DNA from: Bacteroidaceae bacterium | GTDB taxonomy: Bacteria; Bacteroidota; Bacteroidia; Bacteroidales; Bacteroidaceae | DNA length: 64,000 bases | Direction: 5' to 3' | NCBI GenBank assembly: GCA_902362595.1 | Contig: CABIXF010000020.1 | Coordinates: 1-64,000, forward strand | Shown: positions 54,901 to 63,571 of the stretch, one piece after another | Layout: each line of letters begins with the position of its first letter | Position numbering within the stretch: position 1 is the stretch's first letter | Notes under the pieces: generated by a model | The model's input: the letters and a program-made list of their open reading frames with translations, nothing else | What the model was told of the DNA's origin: nothing | Databases searched by the model: none | Made by a program: the position numbers and the translations under genes

Positions 54901-55013
54901 CCTTTCACATTGTTTGTTCCTTGTCCCCACGCCACGGAACTCATACAGCAAGCAAAAAGTAAAGCAAACATCCTCAATGCCTGCCACATTTTCCTAATAG
55001 AATTGTGCTTCAT
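51940..55013 (-). pseudogene. SusC/RagA-family transporter split by a frameshift
   Basis: The N-terminal piece (55013 down to about 54411) has a signal peptide, carboxypeptidase-like domain and the start of the plug up to VLIDGLV. The remainder of the plug and the barrel continue in another frame (to 51940, ending FGFNFKF). At about 54424-54431 the minus strand reads TTGGTAATCTGG; adding one GGTA repeat restores LVGNLDDVDPNDIQSISFLKDAASASIYG, the family plug motif. A 4-bp slippage deletion is the simplest cause. Full product would be about 1,025 aa. Confidence 0.88.
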
Positions 55014-55039
55014 CTTTTTTAGATTTAAATTGTACAATG

Positions 55040-55105
55040 CAAAGTTAACTAACCGTATATCCACAGTATAGGATTAAATAAACTTTCAATAATACAAAAT
55101 CGACT
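55040..55105 (-). promoter_or_regulatory. Second susC promoter with the same bipartite operator
   Basis: Minus-strand -7 box TAACTTTG at 55040-55047, then a 21-base gap, TAGGATTAAAT at 55069-55079 and ATCGAC at 55099-55104. Offsets equal those at the fucose operon. Further copies of the second half lie at 55136-55147 (AATATCGACA) and 55158-55167. Confidence 0.72.
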
Positions 55106-55172
55106 TATAAAGTCAAAACACAATCTATCAATAGGATAATATCGACATATATTTAACTATATCGGCACATAT

Positions 55173-55207
55173 AAATAACAATAACCATCTTTCTCTTATT
55201 GTTATTT
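55173..55207 (-). terminator. AT-rich hairpin after GH97
   Basis: AAATAACAATAA pairs perfectly with TTATTGTTATTT across an 11-nt loop, 55 bases past the GH97 stop. With only AT pairs but one, it is a weak terminator candidate. Confidence 0.4.
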
Positions 55208-55261
55208 CACATCCGTCTTTTTACCCAACCTCATATTTTCATTGACAAAGCAAACTCATTC

Positions 55262-57148
55262 TTATTCTACCTCGACTTTCATCACAAACCCGCCCCGCGG
55301 AAGGCAATCCACCTGTACGTTCTTTTTCAAGCCTGAGAGTTTGCAGACAGCAAACTGGTTGCTCTTCTGTCCATCGGCATACAAGGTGATTCCTCTGATG
55401 CCATTTCGAATAAAGCTTAAATCTACCGGAAGAGACATCAATTCGTTAGTTCCGTTCAATCCTCCAATATACCAGCAGTTTCCACTCTTTCGAGCAATCA
55501 CCACATGATGAGAAGGATAGCCATCGAGCAGCTTCGTGTCTTCCCAAACGGTGGGGAGAGACGATATGAACGCACGCACTTCAGCCGGCTGAGCCTGATA
55601 CCCCTCCGGTCGGTCGGCCAAATGTTGCAGGGCCGATTCAAAGACCACCAGCAAAGCCAGTTCATGCCCGTTGGAAGTGATATGCGGATGCTGAGAATCG
55701 GTGAAAGTGCAAGGAGTATAATCCATCGGTCCCACCACGTTCCGGGTGAAAGGCAGCGTACAGTTGTGCCAAGCCGCACTATCCGTCAGTACCTCCTTGT
55801 TGTTATACCATTCCGCCCCGTATACACCTTCCACGGACATCATGTGAGGGTATGTACGTTGCCAGCCACGGGGAATGGTAGCCCCATGAAAGTTGACCAT
55901 CAAATGATACTTTGCCGCATCTTCCAGAATATCTACAAAATAGTTCATCACAGAAGCACTATCCGGATGGAAAAAATCCACCTTTATTCCTTTCACCCCC
56001 ATTGACTCCAACCAAGCAAACTCCTTCTGACGTGTTTCTGGTTTGTTCAAGCGATACAAAGGTCCATACAAGCACCAAGCAGTGGAAGAATTATACCATA
56101 ACAAAGGAGAAACATGTTTCTCTTTCGCATAGCGCAAGGGATCGTTCACATTGCCTCCGTTCGCCATTTCATCCCACTCCGCATCAATCAAGACGTATGG
56201 AAGATGAAAGTCGGCCGCAAAGTCAATGTACTTCTTTACAATCTGATAATCTTTCGAACCGTGATTATAAGCCCAATAAACCCACGAAACGACTCCTGGC
56301 TTAATCCAGGAAACATCCGTCAGGCGACAAGGCTCACTGACATCCGTAATCAAAGTAGACTCCACTACATCGGCCAAGGAGCCGATGATAGCCAAACGCC
56401 ATGGAGAGCACCATTTACCGGAAACCTTTGCCGGAGCCGCCATCTCCACCTGATAGACAGATTCATCGGAAACATTACTCAGCCAAGAGCCACAGTTTCC
56501 TCTCATGATATTGGCCTCTGACACAAGTGCAAAGACAGCATCCGAAACTTCAAATAATGCCGGGAATCCCCACTGTCCTTGGGTATAGCCTGCCACCCTC
56601 CCTTTATTTTTCAAATAAAAATCTTCATACGATTGATTCAGCCTCTGGGTCCAGCGGGTAATGCCCTCCTGAAACTGAAAAGAGGTCTTTTCTCCGGCAA
56701 TACAAACTTCTCCATCTAATTCAGGAAATACATAGCGGAAAGCAATACCATCGTTGTACACCCGAAACTCCAGGTCAAGACATATATCCCGGTCATTCTT
56801 GAAATGAAACACCTGCTGGTTACCCTTATTTGTACAATAGCGACGTTTGCCCGTTATCATCGTGTAATCTTCTTCTATTGGAATTACTGAAGAAGAAGCC
56901 GTATACACAAAATCTCCTTCCTTATGCAAAAGCTGAAGCCCTACATCATTAATATGGAGTACCGGAATCATTTTATTCCCTTTTTTATAGGACACCTTTA
57001 AATCTTTCCAAGAATGATCGACACTTACTGCAATCTTCCCGTTGGGAGAGTGCAACACTTCACTTGCTTCTCCAGATATACCACCCAGCAACAAACAGAC
57101 TAAGAGGATACATGATTTCCATTGACTAGAATTTGGTAGGCTATACAT
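55262..57148 (-). CDS. GH97 glycoside hydrolase, probably retaining alpha-galactosidase type
   Basis: The 628-aa enzyme has a signal peptide, the N-terminal beta-sandwich of GH97 (SPNGKIAVSVDHSWKD), a catalytic barrel with MGVKGIKVDFFHPDS and MVNFHGATIPRGWQRTYPHMMSVEGVYGAEW, and a C-terminal beta domain. The Asp in KVDF is where retaining GH97 members carry their nucleophile, while inverting SusB-type enzymes use Glu residues elsewhere. This points to alpha-galactosidase rather than alpha-glucosidase, but the substrate is inferred. Its promoter has a degenerate form of the shared operator. Confidence 0.88.
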   Translation of the reverse strand: MYSLPNSSQWKSCILLVCLLLGGISGEASEVLHSPNGKIAVSVDHSWKDLKVSYKKGNKMIPVLHINDVGLQLLHKEGDFVYTASSSVIPIEEDYTMITGKRRYCTNKGNQQVFHFKNDRDICLDLEFRVYNDGIAFRYVFPELDGEVCIAGEKTSFQFQEGITRWTQRLNQSYEDFYLKNKGRVAGYTQGQWGFPALFEVSDAVFALVSEANIMRGNCGSWLSNVSDESVYQVEMAAPAKVSGKWCSPWRLAIIGSLADVVESTLITDVSEPCRLTDVSWIKPGVVSWVYWAYNHGSKDYQIVKKYIDFAADFHLPYVLIDAEWDEMANGGNVNDPLRYAKEKHVSPLLWYNSSTAWCLYGPLYRLNKPETRQKEFAWLESMGVKGIKVDFFHPDSASVMNYFVDILEDAAKYHLMVNFHGATIPRGWQRTYPHMMSVEGVYGAEWYNNKEVLTDSAAWHNCTLPFTRNVVGPMDYTPCTFTDSQHPHITSNGHELALLVVFESALQHLADRPEGYQAQPAEVRAFISSLPTVWEDTKLLDGYPSHHVVIARKSGNCWYIGGLNGTNELMSLPVDLSFIRNGIRGITLYADGQKSNQFAVCKLSGLKKNVQVDCLPRGGFVMKVEVE

Positions 57149-57169
57149 AATTTTCTTCTTTTTTAATTA

Positions 57170-57233
57170 CAAAATTACCCGTTCTTGCACGAAATGAATT
57201 GCATAAAATTGCTTTATATTGGACAATATCGAT
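57170..57233 (-). promoter_or_regulatory. GH97 promoter with degenerate bipartite operator
   Basis: Minus-strand -7 box TAATTTTG at 57170-57177. Again 21 bases later lies TTGCATAAAAT (57199-57209; 8 of 11 match TAGGATTAAAT) and then CAATATCGAT at 57224-57233. The ATCGA part begins 58 bases from the -7 box start, against 59 in the other two promoters. Confidence 0.6.
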
Positions 57234-57413
57234 TTACAGCCTCAAACATAGACTTCCTGATGTCTTTTAATTCCTTCTGACAAGCTCTTTTCACACGGAC
57301 CTTTATACATTAACAAAACAGGACATTATGAAACAGAGCTTGATAAAGAGCAGATAACAATATAATTTTATATAAAACTTCCCCTAAAAGAGAGGAAACG
57401 AAGAAAAACTTTC

Positions 57414-57421
57414 TACTTTTG
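57414..57421 (+). promoter_or_regulatory. -7 box of the DUF6242-like gene
   Basis: TACTTTTG lies 30 bases before the ATG at 57452. No clear -33 TTTG. The rest of 57234-57413 shows no gene. Confidence 0.55.
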
Positions 57422-57451
57422 CAACTTGTAATTAAAAGAACTCATTTGCAG

Positions 57452-58882
57452 ATGAAAATAAAGTTTTTGCCATTGATTGTGGTATTCTTTGCCGCAACAT
57501 CTATAATGACATCGTGTTTGGATAATGATGTAGAACAAATGACTTACACTTCAGAAACCAGCATCACGGGTTTCTCGCTCGGGACATTAAACATTGACCG
57601 GGTAGGAAAAGATAAAAACGGGGAAGATAGTGCATATACTGACACGCTTAACTGTTCTAAATATCCGTTTACCATCAATCAAATGACAAGAGAAATCGAA
57701 AACAAAGATTCTCTTCCTTATGGGACTCATATTGATAAGGTAATTACTAACATCACCTATGACGCAGGAATACTGGTCTACAGACCCAAAGGTGCAGATA
57801 AAGACACAATCTGGACTTCTACCGACTCCATTGATTTCTCCGAATGCATAACAACTCCCGTTGAATTCAAAGTATATGCTTATAGTGGAGCAATTGGAAA
57901 AGCTTATAGAGTAAAAATTAACGTACACCAGCAGGAACCGGATACGATTTCTTGGATGAAATTTGACAACGCATTTAGCGCAGGAAATCTGCACACACAA
58001 AAGGCGGTATATGCCAATGGGAAAGTTTATGTCTTTGGTAAGAACAATAACGGATCACACATTGAATATACCACAGTATCCAATGACAATCCGACCCCAT
58101 GGATACCGGTGGAACACACCACAATACCCGATATAGACACTTATTCTGCTACGACATGGGAAGGAAACATCTATTTCTTAGCCAGTGAAAATGGTGAGAA
58201 GAAACTATACAAACTTGACACAAACAGTCATGAAATTACGGCGCAAGATACAGGAGCTTTCGATTTGCTGATAGGTGGAAATGACCTGAAAGGGGAACTC
58301 TACGCTGTAAGAAATGGGGTTAGCGGCAAATTCAATGGGAACTGGACCGAAGACGCAAATCCACATGCATTCCCAGCAGGAAAGCCGTATTTCTCCCATA
58401 CTACAACTACAACTTACAATACTCAAATAACCCATACCATAGCCCTCTGCTACAATCAGGGTACAGCAGCAAGCGATACAACTGCACTTGTGTTTGCATA
58501 CATGTCGAATGAGGGAAAATGGGAAACAAGAATGCAAAACTTACCACTCCCTAACTTGGAAAACGTAACCATGATTTCCTACGATGGAAAACTGTATGCT
58601 TTCGGAGGCGCATGCAATCAATTACATATACAGCCATTCAGCCAATTCTACTGCTCTACCGACAATGGACTTTGCTGGAGACCCGTTTCCGAATGTATGG
58701 TATTCCCATCCGACTTCGGAAATCTTTACACAACACACCATGGCAACTATTCATGCGCAGTAAGCCCGAAGCAGGAAGACGAAATCCATAAAGGAAACTT
58801 TATTTGGATTGTATGGGAAAACGGAAGTATCAGCCGCGGACGAATCAACCGATTGGGATTTACTGCTAAGACATGGGAATAA
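57452..58882 (+). CDS. Lipoprotein with beta-propeller-like repeats (DUF6242-like)
   Basis: From the ATG at 57452 the protein has 476 aa with a lipobox (IMTSCLDND). The first part (to about 165) is a beta domain; the rest contains repeated stretches such as KVYVFGKNNNGSHIEYTT, NIYFLASENGEKKLY and KLYAFGGACN, like Kelch or propeller blades. The family occurs before uppS in many Bacteroides genomes; its role is unknown. A start further upstream lacks support. Confidence 0.75.
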   Translation: MKIKFLPLIVVFFAATSIMTSCLDNDVEQMTYTSETSITGFSLGTLNIDRVGKDKNGEDSAYTDTLNCSKYPFTINQMTREIENKDSLPYGTHIDKVITNITYDAGILVYRPKGADKDTIWTSTDSIDFSECITTPVEFKVYAYSGAIGKAYRVKINVHQQEPDTISWMKFDNAFSAGNLHTQKAVYANGKVYVFGKNNNGSHIEYTTVSNDNPTPWIPVEHTTIPDIDTYSATTWEGNIYFLASENGEKKLYKLDTNSHEITAQDTGAFDLLIGGNDLKGELYAVRNGVSGKFNGNWTEDANPHAFPAGKPYFSHTTTTTYNTQITHTIALCYNQGTAASDTTALVFAYMSNEGKWETRMQNLPLPNLENVTMISYDGKLYAFGGACNQLHIQPFSQFYCSTDNGLCWRPVSECMVFPSDFGNLYTTHHGNYSCAVSPKQEDEIHKGNFIWIVWENGSISRGRINRLGFTAKTWE

Positions 58883-58904
58883 TAAACCTTGAAAATAGAA
58901 AATT

Positions 58905-59636
58905 ATGTCATATAAAGACCAAATAGACAAAAACCGGATACCTGCACACATTGCCATCATTATGGACGGAAATGGACGGTGGGCCAAACAACGGGGAAAA
59001 GCCCGTACGTTCGGCCACCAGGCCGGTGCTGAAACCGTACACGTCATTACGGAAGAAGCAGCACGTCTGGGAGTAAAATATCTGACTCTTTATACTTTTT
59101 CTACAGAGAACTGGAACCGCCCTGTAGACGAGGTGGCGGCCCTGATGAGTCTGCTCATGGATTCCATTGAGGAAGAAACTTTTATGAAAAACAACATCAG
59201 TTTCCGAATTATCGGTGATACGGAAAAACTACCGGAAAACGTACTGGCACGATTGAACCAATGCATCAAACGTACATCACAAAATACCGGTATGTGCCTG
59301 ACATTAGCACTAAGTTATTCCTCTAAATGGGAAATTACGGAAGCGGTGAGAAGTATCGCACGCGAAGTAGAAGAAGGCAAACTTTCTCCAGAAAACATTA
59401 CAGACCAGACCATCGACAGATACCTGGCCACTTATTATATGCCCGATCCGGATCTGTTAATCAGAACAGGAGGGGAAATCCGACTGAGCAACTACTTGCT
59501 TTGGCAGTGTGCTTACACCGAACTATACTTCTGTGACACTTTCTGGCCAGACTTTAAGGCCGAAGAATTGTGTAAGGCTATTTGTGATTTTCAGAAAAGA
59601 GAACGCCGATTCGGCAAAACCAGTGAACAAATTTAA
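58905..59636 (+). CDS. uppS: Isoprenyl transferase (undecaprenyl diphosphate synthase)
   Basis: UppS makes the C55 lipid carrier precursor for peptidoglycan and other envelope glycans. The 243-aa cis-prenyltransferase has [17 protein letters not shown] at the N-terminus with the catalytic Asp, [13 protein letters not shown], and [20 protein letters not shown] near the C-terminus. It is followed by bamA after 9 bases. Confidence 0.95.
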   Translation: MSYKDQIDKNRIPAHIAIIMDGNGRWAKQRGKARTFGHQAGAETVHVITEEAARLGVKYLTLYTFSTENWNRPVDEVAALMSLLMDSIEEETFMKNNISFRIIGDTEKLPENVLARLNQCIKRTSQNTGMCLTLALSYSSKWEITEAVRSIAREVEEGKLSPENITDQTIDRYLATYYMPDPDLLIRTGGEIRLSNYLLWQCAYTELYFCDTFWPDFKAEELCKAICDFQKRERRFGKTSEQI

Positions 59637-59645
59637 AAAAGAACA

Positions 59646-62297
59646 ATGCAACACCGTTTTTCACTCATCCTATTGATTGCCGCTTGTCTTTCTGCTTCCA
59701 CAGGAGGATATGCGCAGGACAATAACAATACAACTGAACAAAGCGATAAACCTGTTATCCTTTACAACGGAACGCCTAAAAAATATGAAATCGCCGACAT
59801 TAAAGTCAGCGGAGTAAAAAACTATGAGGACTATGTCTTGATAGGAATCTCCGGTCTGGCAGTGGGACAAACGATTACCGTGCCAGGCGACGACATTACT
59901 TCTGCCGTAAAAAGATACTGGCGACACGGTTTGTTCTCCGATGTGAAAATCGTAGCCGACAAGATTGTAGACAATAAAATTTACTTGTCCATCCAGCTGA
60001 CGCAACGTCCGCGTATCACCGACATCGTGATTCACGGCGTGAAGAAAAGCGAACGCGAGGATTTGCAGGCCAAACTGGGTATGGCCAAGGGTACGCAGGT
60101 GACCCCGAACTTGATTGACCGTGCCAAAATTCTGATAAAAAAACACTTTGATGAAAAAGGATTCAAGAACGCGGAAGTGAACATCATTGAGCGTGAAGAC
60201 CCCGAAAACAAAGAACAAGTATATGTGGATGTGAATATCGACAAGAAAGCTAAAGTTAAAGTCCACAAAATTACCATCGACGGCAATGAGGTACTGTCTG
60301 ACAAGAAACTGAAACGCGTAATGAAAAAAACCAACGAAAAAGGCAAGTTAATCAACCTTTTCCGTGCTAAAAAGTTTATTGAGGAACGCTACGAAGAAGA
60401 CAAGCAGAAGATCATCGATAAATATAATGAACTGGGATACCGTGACGCACAAATTGTCACCGACAGCGTTTCATCGTATGATGAAAAAACAGTGGATGTG
60501 TACATGAAAATCTATGAAGGACAAAAATATTACCTGCGTAACATTACATGGGTAGGTAATACGGTATATCCTTCTGATTTGCTGAATGAGCAACTCCGTA
60601 TGAAACACGGTGACGTGTACAACCAAAAACTGTTGAACGACCGTATATCAAACGATGAAGATGCCATCGGTAACAACTACTACAACCGTGGATATGTGTT
60701 CTATCGTCTGGACCCCGTGGAAGTAAACATCGACGGTGACTCCATCGACCTGGAAATGCGTATCACCGAAGGTCCGCAGGCCAGCATCAGCCATGTGCGC
60801 ATCAACGGTAACGACCGTCTGTATGAAAACATCGTACGACGCGAACTGCGTACCCGTCCGGGTGACCTTTTCAGCAAGGAAGCATTGGAACGTTCCTACC
60901 GTGAAATCGCGCAGATGGGACACTTCAACCCGGAAAACATCAAACCGGATGTACGGCCGAATTTCGAAGACGGTACAGTGGACATCAACTGGGGACTGGA
61001 ATCCAAGGCTAATGACCAGGTGGAATTCTCTGCTGGTTGGGGACAGACCGGTGTCATCGGTAAACTAAGTTTGAAGTTTACTAACTTCTCGTTTGCCAAC
61101 TTGTTCCGCAAGAACGACAACTACCGCGGTATCCTGCCACAGGGCGACGGACAGACACTGACCATCAGTGGACAGACCAACGGACGTTATTACCAATCAT
61201 ACAGCGTATCGTTCTTCGATCCGTGGTTTGGTGGAAAGCGACCGAACTCCTTCTCTGTATCGGCTTTCTACTCTGTACAGACCGATGTAAGCAGCCAATA
61301 CTATAATTCCGCCTACATGAACAACTACTACAACATGCTGAGTGGATACGGTTACTACGGAGGCTACGGAAGCTATTATGACAACTACGAATCCTACTAT
61401 GACCCCGACAAGTCTATCAAGATGTTCGGTGTATCTGTAGGATGGGGTAAGCGTCTGCGCTGGCCGGATGACTACTTCACTTTGTCGGCAGAATTGTCTT
61501 ACCAACGATTTATGCTGAAAGACTGGAGCTACCTCTACATCAAGCTGAACAACGGACAATATATGAATACTGGTAACTGCAACAACCTGAGCTTGAACCT
61601 GACCCTGTCACGTAACTCTACAGACAACCCGATTTTCCCACGTTACGGTTCTGAGTTCTCAGCTTCCTTGCAGATTACACCGCCGTATTCATTGTTCAGC
61701 AAAAAAGACTACTCTACTTACGGAAAAGACAACTACCACGATGCAGCCAGCATGTACAAGTGGATTGAATACCACAAGTGGAAATTCAAAGCCAAAACTT
61801 ATACGGCTCTGATGGATATCCAAAAATGTCCGGTCATCATGACCCGTACGGAATTCGGTATCCTCGGCCACTTCAACAAGTACAAGCGCTCACCGTTTGA
61901 AACCTTCTACGTGGGAGGTGACGGTATGACGGGTTACAGTTACAACTACGCATCCGAAACCATTGCCCTTCGTGGATACGAAAACGGTTCACTCACCCCG
62001 TACGGAAGTGAAGGTTATGCTTACATCCGTCTGGGTGCCGAACTCCGCTACCCGCTGATGCTCGAAAACTCTACCAGCATCTATGCCTTGGGCTTCGTGG
62101 AAGCCGGTAATGCCTGGAACAACGTAACCGACTTCAACCCCTTCCAGTTGAAACGTTCGGCCGGAGTAGGTGTCCGTATCTTCCTTCCGATGATCGGTAT
62201 GATGGGTATTGACTGGGCATACGGTTTCGACAAGATTGACGGTTCAATGCAATACAGCGGAAGCCAGTTCCACTTTATCATCGGACAAGAATTCTAA
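59646..62297 (+). CDS. bamA: Outer membrane protein assembly factor BamA
   Basis: BamA inserts beta-barrel proteins into the outer membrane. The 883-aa protein has a signal peptide, five POTRA domains (residues about 45-430), and an Omp85 barrel ending QFHFIIGQEF. The barrel holds VGGDGMTGYSYNYASETIALRGYENG, with the VRGF-like lid motif (here LRGYENG). A tyrosine- and glycine-rich loop lies at about residues 550-595. It is followed by two ompH/skp chaperone genes, the usual arrangement. Confidence 0.95.
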   Translation: MQHRFSLILLIAACLSASTGGYAQDNNNTTEQSDKPVILYNGTPKKYEIADIKVSGVKNYEDYVLIGISGLAVGQTITVPGDDITSAVKRYWRHGLFSDVKIVADKIVDNKIYLSIQLTQRPRITDIVIHGVKKSEREDLQAKLGMAKGTQVTPNLIDRAKILIKKHFDEKGFKNAEVNIIEREDPENKEQVYVDVNIDKKAKVKVHKITIDGNEVLSDKKLKRVMKKTNEKGKLINLFRAKKFIEERYEEDKQKIIDKYNELGYRDAQIVTDSVSSYDEKTVDVYMKIYEGQKYYLRNITWVGNTVYPSDLLNEQLRMKHGDVYNQKLLNDRISNDEDAIGNNYYNRGYVFYRLDPVEVNIDGDSIDLEMRITEGPQASISHVRINGNDRLYENIVRRELRTRPGDLFSKEALERSYREIAQMGHFNPENIKPDVRPNFEDGTVDINWGLESKANDQVEFSAGWGQTGVIGKLSLKFTNFSFANLFRKNDNYRGILPQGDGQTLTISGQTNGRYYQSYSVSFFDPWFGGKRPNSFSVSAFYSVQTDVSSQYYNSAYMNNYYNMLSGYGYYGGYGSYYDNYESYYDPDKSIKMFGVSVGWGKRLRWPDDYFTLSAELSYQRFMLKDWSYLYIKLNNGQYMNTGNCNNLSLNLTLSRNSTDNPIFPRYGSEFSASLQITPPYSLFSKKDYSTYGKDNYHDAASMYKWIEYHKWKFKAKTYTALMDIQKCPVIMTRTEFGILGHFNKYKRSPFETFYVGGDGMTGYSYNYASETIALRGYENGSLTPYGSEGYAYIRLGAELRYPLMLENSTSIYALGFVEAGNAWNNVTDFNPFQLKRSAGVGVRIFLPMIGMMGIDWAYGFDKIDGSMQYSGSQFHFIIGQEF

Positions 62298-62316
62298 CAC
62301 TTAAAACCAAAGAATT

Positions 62317-62832
62317 ATGAAGAGACTCGTTTTATCCGTTTTGCTGTTAGTGGCCGCCGTTGGCATGGCCTCAGCACAGAAATTCGCACTGGTAGATATG
62401 GAGTACATCCTCAAGCAGATTCCTTCCTATCAACAGGCCAACCAACAGATGGAGTCACTGTCAAAGGAATGGCAAAGCCAGATTGAGGTCAAAGCCAACG
62501 AAGCAAAGAAGCTGTACGAAGATTATCAGAAGACAGCAGGTACCTTGTCGGCTGCTCAGAAAACCAGTAAGGAAGATGCCATTGTAGCCAAGGAAAAAGA
62601 AGCGGCTGAACTCCGCAAGCAATATTTCGGACCGGAAGGAGAACTGATGAAAAAACGTCAGGAACTGATTGCTCCGATTCAGGATGCCATCTACAATGCC
62701 GTCAAGGCAATTGCTACCCAACGCGGATATGATGCTGTAATTGACCGTGCCTCGGCTCAAAGCATGATTTTTGCCTCTCCACGCATCGATATCAGCAATG
62801 AGGTTCTTGCAAAACTCGGATATTCAAATTAA
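62317..62832 (+). CDS. OmpH/Skp-family periplasmic chaperone, first copy
   Basis: The 171-aa protein has a signal peptide (AAVGMASAQ) and a helical coiled-coil domain starting FALVDMEYILKQIPSYQQANQQ, as in Skp. It holds unfolded outer-membrane proteins in the periplasm on the way to BamA. It follows bamA by 19 bases. Confidence 0.92.
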   Translation: MKRLVLSVLLLVAAVGMASAQKFALVDMEYILKQIPSYQQANQQMESLSKEWQSQIEVKANEAKKLYEDYQKTAGTLSAAQKTSKEDAIVAKEKEAAELRKQYFGPEGELMKKRQELIAPIQDAIYNAVKAIATQRGYDAVIDRASAQSMIFASPRIDISNEVLAKLGYSN

Positions 62833-62837
62833 TTTTA

Positions 62838-62845
62838 TACATTTG
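62838..62845 (+). promoter_or_regulatory. Internal -7 box before the second ompH
   Basis: TACATTTG lies 65 bases before the ATG at 62911 and could give the second ompH its own transcript. Confidence 0.45.
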
Positions 62846-62910
62846 CAGCTGGGGTTTAAAAAGACCGTTTTTACATCGAATTAATTAATAACAAATAGAA
62901 ACTTGAGATT

Positions 62911-63468
62911 ATGTTGAAAAAAATTGCTTTTTTACTTTTACTCATCGCACCGATGAGTGTATTCGCACAGAAGTTTGCGCATTTCAAATCAATGGATATC
63001 ATCCCGGTAATGCCGGAATATGCAAAGGCACAGACTGACATCGAAACCATGCGTAAACAATACGAAGACGAAATCAAACGTGCTTCCGACGAATTCAACA
63101 AGAAATATGCAGAATACCAGCAGGAACAGAAAAACTTGCCGCAGAACATTCAAGAACGTCGTCAGAAAGAATTGCAGGACCTGAGCGAAAAAGGTATGCA
63201 GTTCCAGCAGGATGCTCAGCAGCAGTTGCAGAAAGCATACGCTGACATGATGGAACCCATCTACAAAAAAATGGAAGATGCAGTAAAAGCTGTAGGTAAA
63301 GCCGGTGCATACACTTACGTATTCGACCTGAACCGTACAGACATCCCTTACATCGATGAAGCTCAATCAAAAGATATTACCAACGACATCAAGACCAAAC
63401 TGGGCATCAGCCTGACTGCCGTTCCGGCTACTCCAGCAGCTGCTCCTGCAGCTACTCCGGCTCAGTAA
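62911..63468 (+). CDS. OmpH/Skp-family periplasmic chaperone, second copy
   Basis: The 185-aa protein has a signal peptide (LIAPMSVFAQ), a coiled-coil Skp-like domain (residues about 25-165) and a tail rich in Ala and Pro (VPATPAAAPAATPAQ) which the first copy lacks. It is the paralogue of the gene before it, presumably with a related client set. A strong terminator follows. Confidence 0.92.
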   Translation: MLKKIAFLLLLIAPMSVFAQKFAHFKSMDIIPVMPEYAKAQTDIETMRKQYEDEIKRASDEFNKKYAEYQQEQKNLPQNIQERRQKELQDLSEKGMQFQQDAQQQLQKAYADMMEPIYKKMEDAVKAVGKAGAYTYVFDLNRTDIPYIDEAQSKDITNDIKTKLGISLTAVPATPAAAPAATPAQ

Positions 63469-63497
63469 GCAAAGGTTCTTTGTCGTCCTGACTTTTC

Positions 63498-63544
63498 ATG
63501 TCATTCAGAGAAAACGGGAAAGGTTTCTCTGAATGACATTTTTC
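63498..63544 (+). terminator. Terminator of the bamA-ompH cluster
   Basis: A perfect 16-bp stem (ATGTCATTCAGAGAAA with TTTCTCTGAATGACAT) with a 10-nt loop, then TTTTTC. It lies 30 bases past the second ompH stop. Confidence 0.9.
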
Positions 63545-63571
63545 TTTTCAATCACTTCAACCGTTTTATCC

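Noticed and set aside
55158..55167. A fourth regulated promoter near the extra ATCGRC copies upstream of susC
   Set aside because: No -7 box is placed at the matching distance and no gene starts there; the copies are better read as accessory half-sites.
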